Both the position numbers and the translations under genes were made by a program. Of a stretch of DNA of 64,000 nt, positions 49,736 through 60,551 are shown piece by piece. The DNA lies in the NCBI GenBank assembly GCA_013433145.1, contig CM024188.1:8283001-8347000 (forward strand), given 5' to 3'. Numbering within the stretch: the stretch's first letter is position 1; every line of letters starts with the position of its first letter. The notes under the pieces were generated by a model, which saw nothing but the letters and a program-made list of their open reading frames with translations, was not told where the DNA came from and searched no databases. This DNA comes from Ascaris suum. Taxonomy: Eukaryota; Nematoda; Chromadorea; Rhabditida; Ascarididae.

Positions 49736-50235
49736 GTATGTGCATACTTTTTGCTACAGTTTTCACTTTTTCGAAGTTTTTTTTGGTATTTTCGCAAAAT
49801 TTCTCTGCAAAAATGTTTTGCATGGCATCGTCTTGCATATTGCTTATGTGTTTTCTCAGAGCAATAATTTCGACAGAGCAATTACTGAAGATAGAGTTGC
49901 AAAATTTGGCGAGTTGTATGTGGTCCGAAATGTTGAATTCACACAGCACTTCTGCTGTTGATGCTCTTGTAGAAGATTTTAGGCGCTTTCCTATCAGTTA
50001 AAGTATGAAGATTTTGTCTCACATGTTTTATTATTATGTTGATAATTTCCGAAAGTGGTAGGTCAGCTAAGCAAGCTGCAAATGCTCGCATTGTGCGAAC
50101 TTGTCTGGCACGCTTCTCCACTTGCTTTTAAGAACCATCGCCTTTATGGAATACCTAAAGAATGTTAATGAGTCTTCACAATGTGGATGAAATGCCTTAA
50201 CCTTGCTCGAAAGAGCTACCAGTTATTTTATTCAG

Positions 50236-50667
50236 GGCAGTTGAATGTAGCTCTACTTCAAATTGGAGGGACTGAAGCACTAGATCTCTCCTCAAGAGGT
50301 GATGAGGTATGCTTACATTGCCTCGCTATGAGCCACGTAAATTCTGCGTTAAGTTTCCGCTTGAAGGAATATGGTAGGGAAAATGGGAAGACAGCGAAAC
50401 AAAGTGGAGTGGATGTAAGACATCATGCACTATGCGGAGGTGTGGAAAGCTTAGTTGAATATGCTTTGAAGAGGAGTATGTTTGGATTGATGTTGGCAAG
50501 ATTGGACGAGTTTGAGAGTCTCACGCCTCTGATGATCACGCCTGGCTTGGTGGACGAGGCGAATGCTCAACAGTTGAGGATGGCTGGATCCACTCCGCAA
50601 AGCCCACCTCCGCCGAGAAGGACGCCTACTGGCAAGACGCTCATCGTGCCTCTGTCGTCTAACAGAG
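50236..50667 (+). CDS. Long exon of the large plus-strand gene
   Basis: After agttattttattcag the frame stays open for 144 codons to AACAGAG|gtcttt. It starts QLNVALLQIGGTEALDLSS, passes through a helical, Cys/His-containing part (VDVRHHALCGGVESLVEYAL), then LARLDEFESLTPLMITPG, and turns Pro-rich (STPQSPPPPRRTPTGK) at the end. The open frame is much longer than expected by chance and even extends upstream to 50,181. Phase 1 in and phase 1 out agree with both neighbours. It marks the transition from a helical domain to a disordered tail. The Pro run with basic residues could bind SH3 or WW domains, which is inference. Confidence 0.7.
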
Positions 50668-51302
50668 GTCTTTGCAATGAAATTTCATTTATATCACCGT
50701 TTGTTCTTTTGCATTATGGAAATCAGTATTTGCCTTTTATGTAGTCAAGTTTGCACTATGAAGTTGAACTTGCCGCCCAAAAAACTTCCCCTTGTTCGAA
50801 TAACTAGATGATAGAAGAAAAACAGATGAGGGGTACAACCAACATAAATGTTGATTGTTTCAATGATAAAGCGAGGATTGCACATTGGCATGTCATAGCT
50901 GGAAAAACCGCTTCCCGAAATAACTAACGTACAGCTAAATGGTTTTCACTGGATGGCTGGGGTGAAGATTGGAGTCGACCTTTATGCTTCCCCATCTTTC
51001 GCAGGACTTTTGCATTCTTCCTTCTCTTCTGATATAAGGGGTTTACGTCTGGCTTTCTCTTCATAAATCCTGACGTTTTTAACTGGGAGTGTGAGAGAAG
51101 AATTACTCCTGTAACGGAGCACATCTCACATTTGATGCCATCTTGAGTTTCCGAATTACCGAGGAGAAAGGAAGTGAAGCTTAGAGAAGCTTAGATTCCC
51201 TTTCCCATGTGACAGTTGATTCTAGCGATGATATCCTCATGGAGCCTCTAATTTTATACTTTAAATTTGATTTCACTATTTTTCATTCATACTTTGCGGA
51301 AG

Positions 51303-51505
51303 TGGACTACAAAGGCGTATTATCACTATACGTACCTTCAGGCCGTGCTCCTTTAGTGCCTTTGCTCGGAACTCCGGATAGCCGCGTAACATCGATTGAT
51401 ACCGGCACTTCGAAGAGTTTCGCTACGATTCCGGAAGATGATGAAAACGCTCATTCTCCCTCCGATAATGATCGTCCTGATGCGGACCTTATCTCGATTG
51501 ATAGG
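51303..51505 (+). CDS. Exon of the large plus-strand gene (acidic/Ser-rich)
   Basis: Following a T-rich tract and ctttgcggaag, the phase-1 frame reads DYKGVLSLYVPSGRAPLVPL, then LGTPDSRVTSIDTGTSKS and FATIPEDDENAHSPSDND, ending ISIDR at AGG|gtaaga (phase 0). Ser/Thr/Asp/Glu and SP/TP dipeptides dominate, as in phosphorylated disordered linkers. GC content and the codon third position rise within the exon relative to flanking introns. Entry phase 1 fits 50,667; exit phase 0 fits 54,272. Confidence 0.65.
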
Positions 51506-54271
51506 GTAAGAAGTTAATGTTAAGCCTCAATGTTTAAACCAAATTGGTAGAACATAAAGCTTTACGCATAATGAAAACAGCTTAATAGATACTATCGTAA
51601 CAGGACCCAATATATGCTTGCAGAGAAAGCAGTTCAATGCGTAAAAAATATGGCACTCGTAGCCAAATCTTGAGAAAAACCGTGGGAACAGGATAAGAAA
51701 CACACTGGAATTGCGCAATTATCCTTGCACAACGAATCCACAGAACCTACTGATGTGCGGCATCGGCGAAAGTCCTCTAGGAATGGGTTTCGAGACTATT
51801 GGTTCACCCTAGTGATTATTAATTCACAAGAAGGTTCGTTAGGTTTGAAAGTTTTTGGCGACTTTGCAGCAACAGAGCCGCTGTGAAGCTTCGTGAACGG
51901 GAGCACTTCCAAGATCAACTCCTATTACTAAGTATGATGAGAATTACTACATCGTGAAAAAAAGGAAAGAGTGCAACGCTTCAGGTTTAGCGTTCTAACT
52001 GAAAGTGTTTAGAGGAACTTCAATTTCCAACAAGTCACGAGATATGATGGCGTATTTTTAAATTCACGTAGTAAGTCGAAAGTGAAAGCACTTTTATAAG
52101 CGTTCACGCAACTGCGGTTCATTTGATGTTATGATGAAGCGTTCCAAGGAACTCCATCTGTCTACAATATGTTAAGAGACATGAAAATTTCCTTCGCAAG
52201 CCAAAGAAACGATTCAGGAGTAGCGAATGCTATTACATACTCACCCATAGAGTTCTTTTTGTTTGAGGGGCTGAGCAAAACGTTTTCAAGGACCTGCCCT
52301 TTCCCTGCGACTCAAGAAGTGAAAAGGCAGAAAGGACTCAGTCCTGTTTGGCATCGAATGGCGCTGCAAAAATTTCTGTATGGAATAAATCATTCGAACC
52401 CTCTAAAAGAATTTTAAGGACTCATAGTGCGACAGGAAATAAGGGGAGGACTGGAATTTGAAAAATCCTCCCCGAGCAGACATAGATGCGCCTACCATGG
52501 GTAGTCCTCATCAGAACGCTACACACTACCATCAGGATATAATTATTGCAAATATTTGATGCATTCAGTTACTGGGTTATATTAACCAAAGAATATTAAA
52601 CAGGGAAAAAGGTGACTAAAAGTTAGTGCATATTGAGAGAAATGATAAAGATAGTGGAAAGGAGGATGGCGAATATTTAGTGGGCTCTTATTTACCTGAT
52701 AGTTTCACTCCAACACCTCACCTTCTGCTTCCTAGTTCCCTTTTCTGCTTTAATAATCATTACACTTTGTTAATAGTTGAGTACTAAGTAAAATTTACTA
52801 ATTCAGTATTCAGTGGTGATAGCTGTAATTTAATAAACATGTTTTAGCTCATCCCAGCGCTCGCACAAACGTGCAAAAGATTCATCCCTCCCACTTCTAC
52901 CCAAAGAAAATGCATGCAAATTTTAAAGCATACTTAAATGCAGATAGTTCCTTCCGAAGTTGGTGGATTCACTTGAAAGTTGGCGTAGACGGTTATCGGC
53001 GGATCCGAAATTTACAACTTCAGCTTCAGCGGTTTCCTAACTGAAACCATCAGACGTGAGATACGCAAGTGCACTGGTTCGCACATACACGCGCATATGT
53101 AAATGTGCAAGCGCAAACGCCAAGCATACGCACGGATTCATGCACAAGCAAATAACAGACACCCACCATGCATGGAGGGAAATGAAATCGAAACTCGTGA
53201 TCAGCGCCAAAACATTTGGCCTTCTCATTTTGGTCTCCTAAAATGACAGTTTTTCACAAGTAAGTTTATGTGTGCAAACAAGAAGGGAAGCGGTGGCTCG
53301 TGATAACCATAAGTGGAAAAGTATTGCATCCTTTTTGATATTGCAATGCGAGATAATAACGGGATTGTGACCGTCGAATGATGATTAGTTGAACTTCAAG
53401 AAATCGGGAAGGTATTGCTTTGGTCTGCGTTGCCTGCGGTGGTTTTCGCATAGCCTGCATTGTATCTACCACCATAACATGGAGAGCGGAATGAACGCAA
53501 ACAACATAGTTTGGTGCCTTTCATGAAAAATCTCTCCCTCAAAGACAGGACCCTTAGATAGATGGAAGCTTTGTGAATATTTTTGGCCGTTGACTGCAAA
53601 AAAACCTACCTGTTTTTCTCACCATTAATGCTATTCTTAAGACAAGTTCATGTGCACAGCACCACTTCAAGTCTTAGGTTGTACAGTTGGAACAAAGTAA
53701 AGCTGACGTGCTAATAGTGATTTTCAAGTGGTGAACTTGAGCAGTATAAGGTTAAGCAGAATAGGACATAAGATGTATTGTGGCAAAATTTCAGACATCG
53801 ATATCGTTTTTGGACTCCCGTACCTTGCGCTACCACTGCCGAAGTGGCGTTTCAGTGCCTACTTCTGCTCCGGAATTTGAGGTAGTCTTTTATGACTTAG
53901 ACTGTACTATCTACAACCACTTATCACAATCGTGAATCTTACAGTTTGTTGCATTAATTTACATTGATAATCAAAATGCATTTAAGTGAGTGCTTCCAGT
54001 GCAGCTGAACTCTTTTTGCACTTTGCAGCCCCACAATTTACGTTCTGTTTCCTGACAGCGCAGCCGCATTTCCCACTCTCGAATCGAAATTTTTTGGTAG
54101 TGAAAAGCCATCTATAGATTATAGCATTCATGCGTAATGACGTTATATCTTTCCGGCACTTCGGAATTTTCAAACATCCTTTGTGTTCATTCGTTTGTAT
54201 TCAAAATTTTGAATTACAGTTGGGGTGGCTCAATCCTATTTTGTAATCAAATCGTACTCAAATACTTGCAG

Positions 54272-54350
54272 ATTCCGACACCTTCGTACGCCCCTCCACC
54301 GCCACCGATAGACGCCTATCGATCTTCTTTATTTGTGCGATCACCAAAAA
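54272..54350 (+). CDS. Pro-rich exon of the large plus-strand gene
   Basis: From aaatacttgcag the phase-0 frame reads IPTPSYAPPPPPIDAYRSSL and FVRSPKS to an AAAAA|gtcaga donor (phase 1). The poly-Pro core followed by Tyr and Arg/Ser suggests a ligand motif for SH3, WW or EVH1 domains. Entry phase fits 51,505. Exit phase 1 does not fit the acceptor at 55,777 (phase 2), so a small exon in between is missing from this annotation, or a different donor is used. Confidence 0.5.
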
Positions 54351-55777
54351 GTCAGATTATTCGATTATGTCTCGATTGTAGATAGAGACACACTTTTCTT
54401 AAGTTTTTTGTATTAAGAAAGTTGCTAGCAAGACTGTTATCCAGCCTCCATGTTGAGTACACGTCACGCTGCAGCTTGCTTATAGGCTTGTAATGAATGT
54501 AGGGTGTCCTCAAAAAGAACAGTCTTGGTGCGAGGATGTGAAAAATGACAACTCTTTCTCAGATAGAGACTTTCTCATGAAAGCGATCTTCCTTTTCAAA
54601 GGAGCTTGCATTCAAGGGCATTTCCAAATACTCGTTTACAAGCGTCCTTTTTATCTGAGAGTAGTTTGTTGCAGAGGAAAAAGCGCCTTATTTGTGTGAG
54701 TTTTACTTGTCTAGTTCCAAAGCCGAACGCTGTGATGTCAGTGTGAACGGGGATCGCTATAAACTAAGTAGAAAATGCTGGAGGTGGCTGCTCTCTGAAA
54801 ACGATTAAGGGATCTGAAGAACCTTTCTTCTTCGAGCATTTTTGAGTGATAACTGCAGTCAGCTCTATTGTTGGGCAGATTGAAGATCTCCAGACTCTAA
54901 AAGGAAGTTGCCCGAACTTTTAATTTTTAAATACAACCCGTAGCTTCGAGGATGTAAATGCGGAGTTTTACAATAGGGAATGGGTAAGATTGATTTTGAT
55001 TGTTTTGCTCCGAGTATCAAACAGCCAAACTTTATAACTCGACAATCTGAACGGTGACCTGTAGCGGTTCAACATGAAGGGATGGGCATGAGGGATGGGC
55101 GAACACTTCGATTTTTCTAAACTGAAGCCAAAACGTTAGAATTGTTGAATCTTTTTCGCTGAAGCAGGACCTTTGAAAGCCTAAGGGCATGTTGGCTAAA
55201 TTTGTTGGCTAAATGCATGAACTTTGTAGAGTGTGGGAGGCTGCAATTAAAATGCCTGACCTATCGAATATAATCGTTTGCTCAATTAGGTTAGTTCAGG
55301 AACATAGATTGGAGAGATGTGACGTTGCTTGATCCGGAGAACAACAGTGAATACTGTTGACATTAACCGCAAAATGAAACGAAGCTTTTGCGGAGGCATT
55401 CTGAAACATTGCAACGATAAAGAATATAAGTGGTGCGCAAGTGACTGTTGAGCTGAGTGTTCATTGCCCTATGGTGAGAACAACCTTGTATTGAAGCTCT
55501 CCTAAACGATTTGCTGTAGCAAGACGCACAATGTTGTCCAACGGCACTGTTGTTAGAAAAAATTTCGAGCAATATCAGCACAACACTTTTTCGTTCGTGT
55601 AACAATATGCAGTCCAATCTGCGCATTTATGTGCCCATCACTTCCATTTTCTGAGTTTTCGATTTGTGACATTATTCAACCAGAAAAGGATTATAAATCC
55701 CTATGACGAGCCTATCTTAAGAACGTTCATTGCCGTACATTCGAACAGAATCATGCCACTATTTTAGCCCTATCCAG

Positions 55778-55873
55778 GTGTGATTTCGTGAAACTTGATA
55801 ATGACAGTGTTCCGGGTGGAAATATTCGAGCAAAGAAAAGTCCAAGCGGTGACTCTATAAATTCGTTCAGCAG
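55778..55873 (+). CDS. Exon of the large plus-strand gene
   Basis: Between gccctatccag and AGCAG|gtttgt, a phase-2 frame reads CDFVKLDNDSVPGGNIRAK, then KSPSGDSINSFS. It is Ser/Asp/Lys-rich like its neighbours. Its exit phase 2 joins perfectly to the exon at 56,265, whose other two frames contain stops. This is strong support for both. Confidence 0.6.
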
Positions 55874-56264
55874 GTTTGTTTGAGCCATTATATATGCGAC
55901 TTTATATTTTTGCATGTATCGTTGTCTTTAACGTAGTATGTTTGTGATATTGCACTCATCAGAAAGCCTTCCTGTCTTGCTGCTTAAATTTCTGCCATTT
56001 TTTCTTCCAATATTTTAGTCGTTTTTAAAGATCACTAGAAATCATCGCTTCTTATTTATTGTGAAGATTCATTCTATAACGTGAATTTCGTGATATCCTT
56101 CTGAACTCCACAGGGTCACGATGAACGCAATTTACAAGCGAATTTCTTGCTTCCTATATAAGGATGAGCCATTCTTTTTCATACCCGGCTCGTGAAAATG
56201 AAATTCCTAAAGGAAGTGCACTTAACTTCAGCCCTCTATGACAGCGCTGTTCTATGGGTTTCAG

Positions 56265-56395
56265 TCCCCCCGAGTCGTCGTTCGGTACCGGATCTCCTCT
56301 AGATACCAGCGGCTCCATCAGCGATAGCTTTTATCTCGCCAGTGAAAGTGATGCGAATACCGATGCGAAAGCAAAGCTCTATCTTTCCGACTCAG
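56265..56395 (+). CDS. Exon of the large plus-strand gene (Ser/Asp-rich)
   Basis: After ctatgggtttcag only the phase-2 frame is open: PPESSFGTGSPLDTSGSIS, then DSFYLASESDANTDAKAKL and YLSDS, ending at TCAG|gtgcac in phase 1. The composition (Ser, Asp, Gly, Thr) and repeated acidic Ser clusters indicate casein-kinase-type sites in a disordered tail. Phases agree with 55,873 upstream and 59,323 downstream. GC-rich codons contrast with the AT-rich introns. Confidence 0.7.
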
Positions 56396-56953
56396 GTGCA
56401 CTTTGGTTGCTTCATCTCTTCAGAGAGCATCTTCTAGATATATGATACAACAGATGCAGCTCAAACATATACGCGAAGGAAAATTCTGTAAAGAGCGACC
56501 GCGCTTTTTATAAGCACCGCGAATGATCTCAATTCACTGTGGAAGAGCAGGGAAGAAAATGGATTTCGAACGAGTGTTTTAAGCGTATTTGGATAAGAAT
56601 GTAGGATTGTCTATTCAGGAACCCGACGTACCAAGACCAAAGCAAACGTCCTCAACTGAGCTGTAGGTAATCGCGCGCACCTTATCAATGCAGCGTCGAT
56701 GAACTCTGATGTAGAGGCTGCCCTAAGTTCCACTTGTAGTATCGGGTGATCTGTTAGAAAGCGAGCAGTGAACGGACCTCACTAGCGTGTGAATCCTTGC
56801 ATTTTGAATGGGAAGAAGAAGGCATGGATGTAATTAAGTTTTGATTGAATAGTTTTGTAGCACTGAATGGCCGAATAAGAAAATTCTCAGACGTATTTTA
56901 TTCACCATGACATAAATAAACGATGATTTCGTGGAGAGAGGTTCGTTCGTTTA

Positions 56954-57373
56954 TCATTTTTCAGAATAGCTCACCTTGAAGGTTCTAAAGGAAACATGCA
57001 TGTTCACAGACTGTGAACAAGTTAATACGACATGTGAATTTGTGCATCCATACTGCTTTGTCCATTCTTCAAATCTGAACGAAATATTCATTTTCGACGC
57101 GTTTTGCGGACCGACTGGTTTGAAAATATTCTTTATATGCAACTTTCTGATCCCTTTATGTATCCATAACTCCTTACAAGGTTGAAAAAGAACTTGAAAA
57201 GTTTTAGAGAGACAGCGTTCGCATTGCGGTATCGATTCTACCTGTCGCAGATGCACATAAGAATGCATAGGAATAATGACCAGCTTTCTTGATGTTAACT
57301 TGGAAATCTCTTGAAATTTAGATGCAAGAATTGCAAAGAATATTGAAACCATGGAAAGTGGGGATAATATCAT
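56954..57373 (-). other. 139-codon antisense ORF inside an intron
   Basis: The minus strand is open for 139 codons (ends in SVNMHVSFRTFKVSYSEK), with Cys-containing segments such as QVESIPQCERCLSKTF. It lies within the intron between 56,395 and 59,323 of the plus-strand gene. No motif was recognised and no start context or splice site stands out. The plus strand is open for 69 codons over part of it. It may be a decayed transposon ORF, a nested gene or chance. Confidence 0.3.
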
Positions 57374-59322
57374 TCACTTGTTTTTTTGTGACTGTTCAAT
57401 TTCCTAAAGAGAATCTGCCACAGAAAACATGAACTCAAAACGCAGCAGGTGAATAATGAAAATTTTCTGACGTGAATCACGCTCAGAAGCCTTGAGTAGA
57501 ATTTGCTTTAAAACTGCCTTACTGACGAAGAGGTTGATAACTATCAACGCAAAAAAAGGCTAAAACGATCTAGCTTTCTTTCTCTGGAAATAAACGTTCC
57601 AATTCCTTCTCTAAGAAAAGATCCTCCATTTGCTTACCTCTGCTTTCCCCTTCTTTCTTATGCCTTCTTATATGCCTTCGCATTTAAATGTCTACGAACT
57701 CAAGATGGTCTTTAGCTCTTCTGCCTTATCAGCTTCTTATAATAACCAAAATACCAACTAGTGCTGTATCAAAGAAGAAGAAGTTATGCTGGTGAACTTC
57801 GGGTTATTGGGATTACATCTTATCAGCTCTCGACGGCCTTTGAAGCAAATGTACAACAAAATTTCACACCGCAATGTCGTAAACTATACACTAATTTAAA
57901 TATTAGTGACAAGGGCGCAGAAAAGTTTATGGTAATGTATTGTTTACCGAATAGGGTTGATGTCAGTCGTAAGCGATTGCGAAGTTCAACTCCTGCATAA
58001 ATTCACTTGCAGCCAGTAACGGGCCATTTCGAAATCAGATTCCCCGTACTTATTCATTTTCAGCCAGTGGTAACCAACTCCGGTGCGGGCCAAACTCCCT
58101 TATAAATTTATTTGTTCCCCTAGTTATAGTTTTATATGTTGCAGGGCACATTTCAGTGCCTCATAACTAGTAGGCGGCTGAATGGTTGAATCTGAATTAA
58201 CTGTACGAATAAAATTTCAGAAAAGTCTGATTGCATTGTTGGCGGTCATGCATGCACGCATAGCGAACTTAACTGTAACACCTTAAAAAATGCAAATCAA
58301 CGAGAGCAATAATTATGAAAAGCAGTCTTTTCTGTTCCCTTCAACCATGCAGAAATCTCACATGAAATAACGCTTGTTGATCAGGGTGATTAGACCAATG
58401 TTAACTACGCCATACGCCAATGACTGAAACAAAGAGCAAAAGAGAACGGCCATCATTTTTTGGCATTTTTGCTGGTACTTTTGAAGTGGGTGGAAAAAAT
58501 GCTAAAGTTATGGACGATTCAAATAAGCGGCATATGGCTGAGGCTGACTTTCAGTTTGGGGAAAGCTACAAAAAAGAGCACACTTCAACAAAATCCCTTA
58601 GATAGCCCTTACACTCACGCACGTGACTTTGATTGCCAAAAACCGCACGAGCATGCCAATTTTATACGGATATATAGACAGAAAGCTTTTTAGATCACAA
58701 TAAGAAAATCTTGTTTAACATTTATCGTCAACAGCTCAAACATATTCGACTGTTTCATTTGAACTTGGTGTTCCACATGAAGCAGCCAAAAATTTTCAAT
58801 TTTTTGGTCACATACTACAGAATCTAATGGCCATACCCATGTTTATAAACTGCAAGGACAAAAGTGAGAAATCTGGACTTGCTTATTCAAGGCGCCAATT
58901 CGAGTGCTGAGGTCGAACCACAGCCAACGGAAATCTTTGCGGGTAAAAATATTTCTGTGCTGTGGAAAGGAATTGGGAAAAGATATGACTGTGGCTTGGA
59001 TGAGATCTCAGATTGCTTAAGAATTCACGCTGCTATGCTTGTACAATAGGGCCTTCTTCAGCTTTTTGCGGATATGATCTCTATGAACTTGGCGGCATTT
59101 ATATGAAGATTTTTAGGTCGACCGAAGAGAAAACTACCTAGCAATTAGATATTCGCATGACATCCTGAAAAGGAATATTTCACCCTTGCAATTTATTATG
59201 ACTCAACAAATGAAATATGCCTTTGGTGTAAAAGCAGAAATTAATCACATTTTCACACACATGCTGAAAGTAGCGAGCAAAACATAGAGTTATCATAGCA
59301 TTTTGCACAAGAAAATTTGAAG

Positions 59323-59413
59323 GTGTTCAACAGCGAATTGGTTCCGATGGAAGCGCAGCCACATCGGAGCTCGAACTCTCCGCAATTGAGCCCGATGCAC
59401 AGTCACAAAGAAA
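59323..59413 (+). CDS. Exon of the large plus-strand gene
   Basis: With the acceptor gaaaatttgaag and phase 1 entry (completing the G left at 56,395) it reads VQQRIGSDGSAATSELELSA, then IEPDAQSQR, and leaves at AGAAA|gtacct in phase 2. Another frame is open (FNSELVPMEAQPHRSSNS), but only the first reading satisfies the upstream phase and continues the acidic Ser/Glu-rich style. The exit fits both the exon at 59,687 and the last exon at 62,186. Confidence 0.6.
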
Positions 59414-59686
59414 GTACCTCTTGCATAGGTCGGTTTTCTGCTGTTTATGCACTTCTTGGTTTTCGCGTTTTATATTGTCGCAGTAATTTTGATGACAGGT
59501 TTGTAGCCGTACCTGATTGATTTTCGTAGTATCTTGAAGAAACATACATCGACCGGATCGGTCGTTAACTGATGCGAAATTAGCGAATTTTTCCCTACCG
59601 TTGTCTCACTGCATGGTGACTGTTCACATGGAAAATTTTCAAGAAGCCGACTTGTTGAACTTGCTGAACAATGAAGCACATTAAAG

Positions 59687-59887
59687 GATCGAGGAGGAAT
59701 CCGAGCACATCGATGAAGCAGTAGGGCTTCCAGCAAGCCGAACATTCGACTCAATAGCCTCCGAATTGTCGTGTATAAGTCATGTGGACTCGGAGAGAAA
59801 CATCCTCGTCCCACGCTCCATTTCTCAACAGGCAACTTCTTTCAGCACGGCATCTTTTTTTTTGCAGCTGACTAGTTGCGCTAAACG
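59687..59887 (+). CDS. Probable cassette exon of the large plus-strand gene
   Basis: From gaagcacattaaag the phase-2 frame reads IEEESEHIDEAVGLPASR, then TFDSIASELSCISHVDSER and SISQQATSFSTAS, ending AAACG|gtgaac in phase 2. Because it enters and leaves in phase 2 it can be included or skipped between 59,413 and 62,186 without changing frame. A T10 tract plus gcag inside it (about 59,856-59,869) imitates an acceptor, so a shorter version is possible. A minus-strand ORF of 121 codons over the same bases is judged a shadow. Confidence 0.45.
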
Positions 59888-60335
59888 GTGAACTTTTTTG
59901 CACGCAACGAATAACATTGTTACTAAGGTGCTTAGATATGTAATCGGTTTATATTGGCACCGCGCTATTATTTTATAGGTCTCGTTCTTTATTGCTCGCT
60001 CTCTCTTTTACGCACACAAGCTGCCATATGAAAGGTAATAAAAATACGTTTGTGGATGTTTTTGTTTCCAGTTTTTTTTGTCCCTTCGATGAAGGCACTG
60101 TTCCCTCAAGAAATTATGTCTATAATATATGATCAAATTTTTCTTGGATTTCCATGTAAGGGTGTAGCTTATGACTTTGCATTAAACTAGAGGTTTGTTT
60201 TGATTAGGCTACCTCAGCTGTGTTCATCACCTAATTCAAAAAGGGATAATTAGATGGTAAGAACTCCCAGAAACCCCAGTACAGACTGCAGAAAGTGCAG
60301 TCGCTTTTTACCTGCAAGGAGATGAGGACTGTACT

Positions 60336-60551
60336 TCAGGTAATCAAGGCATAATCAGCATTCTTTACGCTATAGTAATAATTAATCCCGCTTCTTTGAC
60401 TCGCTATGTTACAATAATTGCGAAAATGGTTTGTAAAAAATTGTAAAACACTATGCAGCAAACAAGATAGTGGTTTCAGGGAACTTTTGCTAGCACCGGC
60501 TACACACCTAAGCTTGTAGGGGTTTTTATGTAATTTGGGGATGGCAAACAT
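60336..60551 (-). pseudogene. N-terminal reverse transcriptase fragment of the Penelope-like element
   Basis: The frame reads MFAIPKLHKNPYKLRCVAG, then SSLKPLSCLLHSVLQFFTNH, and ends at a TGA. IPKLHKNP-x-K and the following KPLS-x-LL are motifs of the fingers region of Penelope-type reverse transcriptases. About 65 codons upstream, in other frames, lies the DKAANN motif (about 60,735-60,750) that normally precedes it. After 60,340 the similarity ends: no FDFSTLYT-like, palm or YxDD motif was found further left in any frame. The 3' part of the element is therefore missing in this window. Confidence 0.75.

Noticed and set aside
49629..50001. Five overlapping ORFs on both strands around 49.6-50.0 kb
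   Set aside because: Only the 81 bases between a strong acceptor and donor (49,655-49,735) are supported; the remainder is T-rich intron read in several frames.
59470..59835. 121-codon minus-strand ORF
   Set aside because: The plus strand over the same bases gives a Ser/Glu-rich exon whose phases match both neighbours; the minus frame has no motif.
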